NCBI GenBank assembly: GCA_907165275.2
Contig: OU015649.1
Coordinates: 2,324,001 to 2,388,000 of the forward strand
Direction of reading: 5' to 3'
DNA length: 64,000 nucleotides
DNA from: Zygaena filipendulae
Taxonomy: Eukaryota > Arthropoda > Insecta > Lepidoptera > Zygaenidae
In this document: positions 57,989 to 64,000 of the stretch, piece by piece
Position numbering within the stretch: position 1 is the first letter of the stretch
How the letters are laid out: each line of letters starts with the position of its first letter
Translations under genes and position numbers: made by a program
The notes under the pieces: model-generated
The model's database searches: none
Seen by the model: only the letters and a program-made list of their open reading frames with translations
Told to the model about the DNA's origin: nothing

Positions 57989-59360
57989 TTAATAAATAAA
58001 ACCTAGTATTTTCAGTAGAAATTGTAATTCTTTTCTGCTTCCAGACATACGGTTTTCGGAGGTTCTTGAATGTATAAATAAATTTAATATTTCACATTCG
58101 CTTTAAAGTTTTGAAACGAGTAATTTCCGTTCGAGAACCATTAGTGACGTGTATTGTAGTAGAGGCGCCGCGTTGGTCCAGTAATTGAATAAGCTTTGAT
58201 TTATGATATATGGAAAGCGATTGCTCTTCGTTACGTCCCGGATATTTTTCGGTGTGTTGCTCACGTGACTGGCGATTCCTTTCAGCGCAGGCCAGGGTCG
58301 TTTTGTCTTTCATCGTAATACGAACCGCCTGAGCCGTCCCCTGGGGGTAATTTTTTTTTCTTTTTTTTTGAATATATCGCTTTCATAAGCACAGAGTTAC
58401 TTCTGCAAAGGTCCGCCTTAATGAATACCTCGTTTTAATTTCATATGATACTTATTCATACGTTATTTATCACGTCTGAAAGTGGATGTATTAAGACTTG
58501 ATTTATGTAACCGGCACAAGTTATGAATAATCAAGAGAAAAAACGACAAATTACATAGATAGGCATCAGGGTTGTGTTTTTTTGTAGCTATACGGCCATT
58601 ATATATCTCGTGATATCGGCAATAAGTGCCGAGGCTGATATAATTATATAACCCTGAATAAAGGATTTGTTGGCCCCTTTCTCCGTGGTTCTGTTGATTG
58701 TACTATTTTGCCAGTTTCTTCAGAATCAATAAAATAGATTTTACTATTAGTTTTTAAACCACATAAAAACATAAGTTTTTAGAAGTTTAGGTTAAATAAA
58801 AAAAAAAAAATAGTCTTAAGGCTAGATTTGTATTACAATGATTTACCCTTCGGAATAGGTAAGTATATCATTTGGGGAAAACTGAAGAAAATATTTAATA
58901 TTTTCGCCTGAAAATAGGTAAAAATCTAGACATAATAAACTGACGTAGTTAAAACATTCGAGTGAGCGGACGGGAGTTGGTTTACAACTTACAATGATTT
59001 TAGTGGCGCTATTTGTGTAGTACATAGATAGCCTCGGGACTTATTGAGCGACTTATTACGCCTACAATAATACATATAATAAGCAATAACATCAAACATG
59101 TCTCCACTGTACGAGCCTAGCGATCGTCATAATAAGTTCAGTGATCCTCAACGTTGGTCTGAAAATATATTTATTTGTACACATAAAAAAAAAACTCGGA
59201 GAAACATAAAATATGTGGGAGCAGACGTGAAACCTCATCTCCGAATATATACACAATAATATGTTCAATATCCGACCGAGCCAATTCAATAAATTGGTTA
59301 CCGTAAAGACGAATTTTAGGGGTTAGGTTGTAGTGTTATCGGCAACAATCTCTTTAGTTC

Positions 59361-59413
59361 ATTGGGCATGATGACAAAATTTTAATTTTTAGTCCGTCTT
59401 GTAGATCAATAAA
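59361..59413 (+). mobile_element. MITE family A, left-end fragment
   Basis: ATTGGGCATGATGACAAAAT and TTTTAGTCCGTCTTGTAGAT, then truncated. Confidence 0.65.
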
Positions 59414-60479
59414 ACGTAGGTACGATGTTTTGAAGATCCCGCTCCCCACCCGAACGGGTCACGTTACCACGTAGTATGGGTGAGTTCCCTTATCTTGTAA
59501 TGTGCAATTCTACGTCTCTGTGTAGTGTACCTATACCTACTATTGGTAAATAGTAAATATCTTCGTTTACACGGAAAGTGTTATCAAAATAATATAGAAA
59601 ATGAACATCCACAATGAATTATAACAAACACCGCACACTGCCTAGTTTATAAACAAACTTCAGACGCAGTCAGTCAACACGAACGGCGTGTTATATGAGA
59701 TTTCAAACTTCATATCCCCGACAGAAACTACGTACGTACAGCCAGCAGCAGAAACATGTAGGTAAATAATTTGTTCAGTCTTTGAGCTTTATTACTATTG
59801 CAATAAGATTCAACTATTAAAGGTAAAAGCCAAGTTCAGTATTAAGCATGTGCTTGATTCTCTGACAAAAGAATTGAGATCTAAATAGGTGCCAAGTCTT
59901 GTAGAAACCCTGAAATTTATTTAAAGTAGCATACAAGTTTGCTAGTTTTTATATTTAGGAATATCAGGTCACGTTCAAGAAAGTTGGTTAGTTTTTTATC
60001 TAAAAGTCAGTCAGTATAATAACTGTATATCAATAACTGTATGCGCTACATCTATTAAATTTTGGATTCTAGACAAGCTAAAGGGGCTTTCATAAGTGTG
60101 CCAAATTTAATTTTGTTAGGTTAACCTAGAAACTATAAACCTATTTCTAGTTGTAAAGTGGTCAAAAGTAGCTCGAAATGGTTGGTCTAACACACGGCTG
60201 CAGCGACGCCAGTTCCTTTTTCTTTTAACTTGGCTGGACATGCTACTACGTGTCTAAATAACTGTGAACAGTGTTTACATGTTTCTGTTGCTGACTGTAC
60301 GTACCCGAGAGCGATCCGATGAAGCGCTCCTCATAACGTCATCTAGCTCTCGTATTATGAAGTTAGGAACTCGTAAAACCTGATAATTTTCAATGTGCAA
60401 AAAGGACGATACTTTACCTTCATACCAAACGTTCATCTACCGCTATAAAATGCTTTTAACGTACGCTTCATCCTTAATA

Positions 60480-60929
60480 CCTATTATTGTATAAAGGCGA
60501 AAGAGAGTTTGTTATTTAACGGCTCGACCGATCATCAGGATATTTTTAACGTCGTCAAGGGACAGAAAAGATAGGGTACTTTTTATCCCGGATTTTTTTA
60601 ATTTTTTACCTCTGAGAGAAAAATAGGGGCTTGTTCGGTAAGGTTCGCGATCGAAAAGTTTCCCACCGAAGATTGGTCAACAGTATCTCTGCTACCAGTG
60701 TTCGGCTGGGCACCATATTTGGTCAGCATACTCTCCCGTAGTTTGCACATTATTGATACCGTGCAAGGTCGGTCACTGTGCCTGCTGGTTGCTGATATTA
60801 TCTCGCCAACATATCCTTCGGGCAACGAAGGGCGACCGAATCCTCTTAGGCAACATTTCACAACGATCGGTTTATCGGCTGAGGTGTGAAAAGCGAAACG
60901 AACTCACATTTGCATAGTAAGGATTCCAT
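60480..60929. mobile_element. Two opposed Helitron 5' ends around a foreign insert
   Basis: The plus copy (60,480-60,598) has GGCTCGACCGATCATCAGGA and TACTTTTTATCCCGG. The minus copy (60,929-60,850) has ATCCTTACTATGCAAATGTG and AACCGATCGTTGTGAAATG. Neither keeps its 3' end. About 250 bases between them match no Helitron segment. Confidence 0.6.
60598..60861 (-). pseudogene. Exon-like open frame trapped between Helitron ends
   Basis: An 87-codon minus frame (about 83 from the insert itself) reads through RGFGRPSLPEGYVGEIISAT, CKLRESMLTKYGAQPNTGSR and NLTEQAPIFLSE. It then meets CAGAG|GTAAAA, a plausible donor, at about 60,612. A pyrimidine-rich TTTTCACACCTCAG on the other side derives from the Helitron. 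GC and residue composition are more gene-like than any other short frame here. I do not recognise the protein. It may be a captured gene fragment or chance. Confidence 0.3.
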
Positions 60930-61364
60930 TCGAAAATTAATCATAAAACAACTGAATGTGCGTGGAGACGTATGTAATAGGGTGGTTCAGTCATCCGTGA
61001 AATTTCATCAATCTGCGTGCGTTTTATGCCTATTAATTATATAGCACATAAACAACATAAACTTTATATCAATATACTTACAGTAAATATGACCCATGCT
61101 CTCGTACTTTTGTGAAGTAGGATCTATGGTAGTACGTCAATGGGGTCATTTTTTGTCTCCTCTCGGCTCTCATCACATTATGTATTTTATCTATCTATAT
61201 ATATTTTTCTGTATGTAAATATATTTTATATCTATGCGTGTATCTTTGTATATCTTCTTTATGTATTTTTATTTTTTATATTTATGTTCTATGTGCATAT
61301 TTTGTATTATTTTATGATTCCTGTTCTACCTATCAACATATAAATTTTCTGTATTTGTCCTGTC

Positions 61365-61507
61365 CACCCAAAGGTTGTCTGGAAGAGATCGCTAGTAAAG
61401 CGATAAGACCGCCTTTTGTATGCCTTTAGTTATAAGTAACACTGTAACATTATTTTGGTGTACAATAAAGTGTATTCTATTCTATTCTATTCTATTCTAT
61501 TCTATTC
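61365..61507 (+). repeat. LINE 3' end with (ATTCT)n tail
   Basis: GGTTGTCTGGAAGAGATCGC, AGCGATAAGACCGCCTTTTG, GTACAATAAAGTGTATTCTA and then about six ATTCT units. A very common lepidopteran LINE terminus. Confidence 0.75.
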
Positions 61508-61539
61508 TCTCCTCCTGCTCTATCCTCTAAGACTAATCT

Positions 61540-61612
61540 TTTTTTACGTCATAGGGGCAAACGGGCAGGTGGGACACCTGATGATAAGTGGTTAAAGCTA
61601 CAGAAATTCACT
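61540..61612. repeat. SINE-type 3' region fragment
   Basis: GGCAAACGGGCAGGTGGGAC, ACCTGATGATAAGTGG. This motif is widespread in Lepidoptera and similar to the 3' end of the SINE at 46,440. Confidence 0.5.
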
Positions 61613-62054
61613 TTGCAACTACAAATAATGCGTCCATCCTTCTCTCTCAGCGGATCGCGTACTTAGCTATACGAGCGCCGAGCGTCTGATAAAAACGGAT
61701 ATTGAACGAACGTGGATTGTGTGCAGCGAGCAACAAATAACAGACCCGCCTAGCGACGGCGCAGTATTTGATCGACGTTAGTTAAGCATTTCGGGGCTTG
61801 TCTCAGCTGAGGTGAACCTTTTGGGAAACGGAATGAGGCACAATCGTGATCGTTAATCACATTTATTGCTGTTTTTGACATAATGCACGAACGTTTCAGC
61901 TCGATTGGTTCATTAACTATGTAAAGGGAAGTAATTTTGGTAATATCCACGGTTTTTTTTAATACAATAGGTTTTGGGGGCGTAATTTGTAATATTGTAG
62001 GCACCTACTTTACTAAACTTGGAATTATAGGTTTTTTCTGGCATGGTTTAGCTT

Positions 62055-62100
62055 AAAGTCAAAGTAAAACAATTTTATTCAAAGTTGGTCTTTAAAAGTC
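62055..62100 (-). repeat. LINE 3' tail fragment
   Basis: AAGTCAAAGTAAAACAATTT, TATTCAAAGTTGG is the reverse of a common LINE end. Confidence 0.45.
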
Positions 62101-62805
62101 TGCATTTAAGATTTGAACTGAAACATTGATTAATTAATATATTTAATTAAAATACAGGAAGGCATTGCAAGGCATAAATAGCAAAACTATTATTATACTT
62201 TTATACGGTTCTTGTAAAGATCTCCACTACTCAAAGCAAAAAAACCACAGATTAAAAGCATTTTAAGGGTTGACTTTTCATCAGCCAGATATATAATCGT
62301 CTTTTGACAAATTTCGAAGTACTTTTTCCTTTTGACAATTCAAGTAAAAAAATTCCTTACTAAAATATTATTGGGCGATTGAAAAGGCTATCTTAAATTG
62401 TATTATCATGGAATAATAAATTCGTCTCCAAAACTAGCGGACTTAATGCTACCAATTTTATAAATTCCCTGTCATTCTCACACTGTATACATATATTCAG
62501 TAGCTAGCTACGTAACTTCCTGGAGAAGCTATTTAACAGTCTTATAAACTATTTCAATTAAATTTCTCTCCAGTTGCTAGTAGTCGAATATTCTTTTGTG
62601 AGCGCCGCCAACTTACGATTGTAGCGACTATGGCACTTAAATGAAGCCAATTCAAAGTTAGGGAGGCCTTGGTTTAAATTAAAGGTGCTTCCTTTTTCTG
62701 GAGAATTTAAAAAAAAATCAATTAATCGAATAACGTTATACCGAAACTAACAACTAAGAGATATTGAAATTTAAAGTGAATAGTAAAATGATCGATGGTT
62801 CATTA

Positions 62806-62864
62806 GAGAAATTCCCGCAGGCACTTTTGAGATAACGCGTGTAAAGCCGTGGGGGATCGATTAG
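62806..62864 (+). mobile_element. Helitron-like 3' fragment, decayed
   Basis: GAAATTCCCGCAGGCACTTT, GATAACGCGTGTAAAGCCGT and GGGGGATCGATTAG|T. Confidence 0.5.
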
Positions 62865-63445
62865 TATGCAATTAGGTACGAGTAAACTATACTTTTGAAA
62901 CAGTATAGTGACACTTGGCCTAAGTTTGGTGATATTTTTTTTTGTAAGTGTTTACTATGTTGGTGTAACTTTTAAATAAATAAATGATGTGGTCGCGGAA
63001 AAAAGAAACCGTTGAAAACATTTTCATTTTCACTGCAAGCACCAACACAGTTACAGCTGCAACGGACGTGGAGACTGAGTTAAAATATGGTTCAATTACA
63101 CTTAGATAACGGCAGACACTATTGTCTTCCCGGTTAAATTAACTTAAGTATTCTCGAAACGTATCTTACATTAAACTAGAATAATAGTAACTACTCCTTG
63201 TTCGTTGTACCTATATTGGTTTAAATCGCTTTTGTGACATATATTTGATATTTCTCTATATTAGGTATATACCTGAGGTATATACCGTGTATATAACGTG
63301 CATAATTGTGTCATTTTATTCATTCTGAGATCTGACATAAATATACCTATTGAAAGTAATTAATATTTAAATTACCATTCTCGAAGATCACGTCATCCTT
63401 CGACATGTTATGATTTATAATTATAATTTTAAATTTAATACATGA

Positions 63446-63741
63446 TCCCTACTAATATTATAAATGCGAAAGTAGCTCTGTCTGTCTGTCTGTTACGCTT
63501 TCACGGCTTAATGGCTCAACCGATCATCACGAAACATGTTATATGTTGTCAGGGGTACAGAAAAGGACATAGGGTACTTTTCATCCCGGAATTCCCGCAG
63601 GATCTCCAAAATTAACGCCGGTGAAATTTCATGAAATTTTGCATATACGTTGTCAGGGGTACAGAGGAGGTACCCTATATGTAAAGGGTACTTTGTAGGA
63701 ACTCCAAAATAAAACCAGCTGAAACCGCGGGGAACAGCTAG
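63446..63741 (+). mobile_element. Helitron-like element, subfamily A, with internal duplication
   Basis: A|TCCCTACTAATATTATAAAT start and GAAACCGCGGGGAACAGC, CTAG|T end. The GTTGTCAGGGGTACAGA segment appears twice (about 63,547 and 63,649), lengthening it to 296 bp. Confidence 0.82.
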
Positions 63742-64000
63742 TATGTGATAATAATTATGTAGTAGATACCACGTTTACCACGTATACCACGTTTGCTTGG
63801 TTTCCACGACCCAAGCTTAAGTTTAGCGTAGAATTAAGTAGATCAGTGTGTTGTGAAGTGTTAGTATTATTTTATGAACTCTCTGTTCATAATCTCGGAC
63901 TAAATCCGGTCATTTGATCCGGCTTGCGTGGGAACTTTGTTATTAATTAAGTAGGTATCCAAAAAGATTTACTGTCGGTAGGTAATGGTTTTGAATTGTT

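Larger units (their letters stand above)
47770..64000. other. Gene-free repeat-dense interval downstream of the Kazal pair
   Basis: No gene that I can support. Stretches with nothing recognised are 47,770-48,430, 48,670-49,070, 49,370-49,735, 50,810-51,110, 51,830-52,380, 52,590-53,830, 54,600-55,110, 55,760-56,130, 56,420-56,880, 57,220-57,790, 57,990-59,360, 59,415-60,480, 60,930-61,360, 61,640-62,800 and 62,870-63,440. Confidence 0.6.

Noticed and set aside
61140..61343. Tyr/Phe-rich 67-codon plus frame
   Set aside because: Derived from TA/TTT-rich low-complexity DNA upstream of the LINE 3' end.

Overview
This is a 64-kb piece of an AT-rich insect nuclear genome, almost certainly a moth or butterfly (Lepidoptera). 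The repeat content points there: dozens of short Helitron-like elements ending in a CCGCGG hairpin plus CTAG, a tRNA-derived SINE, and non-LTR retrotransposon tails typical of the order. The two genes also have insect-style short introns with GT-AG ends. No operons, ribosome-binding sites, CRISPR arrays or other prokaryotic signals are present. Taxonomic assignment is an inference from repeat style.

Layout. Positions 1-32,850 hold no gene I can support. They contain Helitron-like insertions (including a head-to-tail array of four at 7,023-7,883), three inverted-repeat MITE families, SINE copies, a perfect 221-bp tandem duplication (19,901-20,342) and several LINE 3' tails. Positions 32,863-36,709 are one minus-strand, 5'-truncated and frameshifted LINE with endonuclease and reverse transcriptase motifs and a remnant of ORF1. 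Positions 36,710-41,880 are again repeats.

The only host genes I can support are two plus-strand, two-exon genes at 41,928-43,319 and 46,997-47,632. Each has a TATA box, a tiny first exon encoding the start of a signal peptide, one phase-1 intron and a reduced Kazal-type inhibitor domain. They are tandem relatives about 3.7 kb apart, with very different C-terminal tails: one long, Asn/Asp-rich and disordered, the other short, acidic and Tyr-rich. The first has lost a conserved Kazal cysteine, and a MITE sits in its probable 3' UTR. They are most likely secreted protease inhibitors or secreted structural/defence proteins. A role beyond that cannot be read from the sequence.

Positions 47,770-64,000 return to repeat-dense intergenic or intronic DNA. 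This stretch includes an exon-like 87-codon frame enclosed by opposed Helitron ends (60,598-60,861) and several CpG-rich patches. Most short open frames elsewhere are by-products of repeats. The more unusual material is the Kazal pair, the Helitron concatemer and its mix-and-match 5' ends, and a MITE family that carries CRE-type TGACGTCA palindromes.
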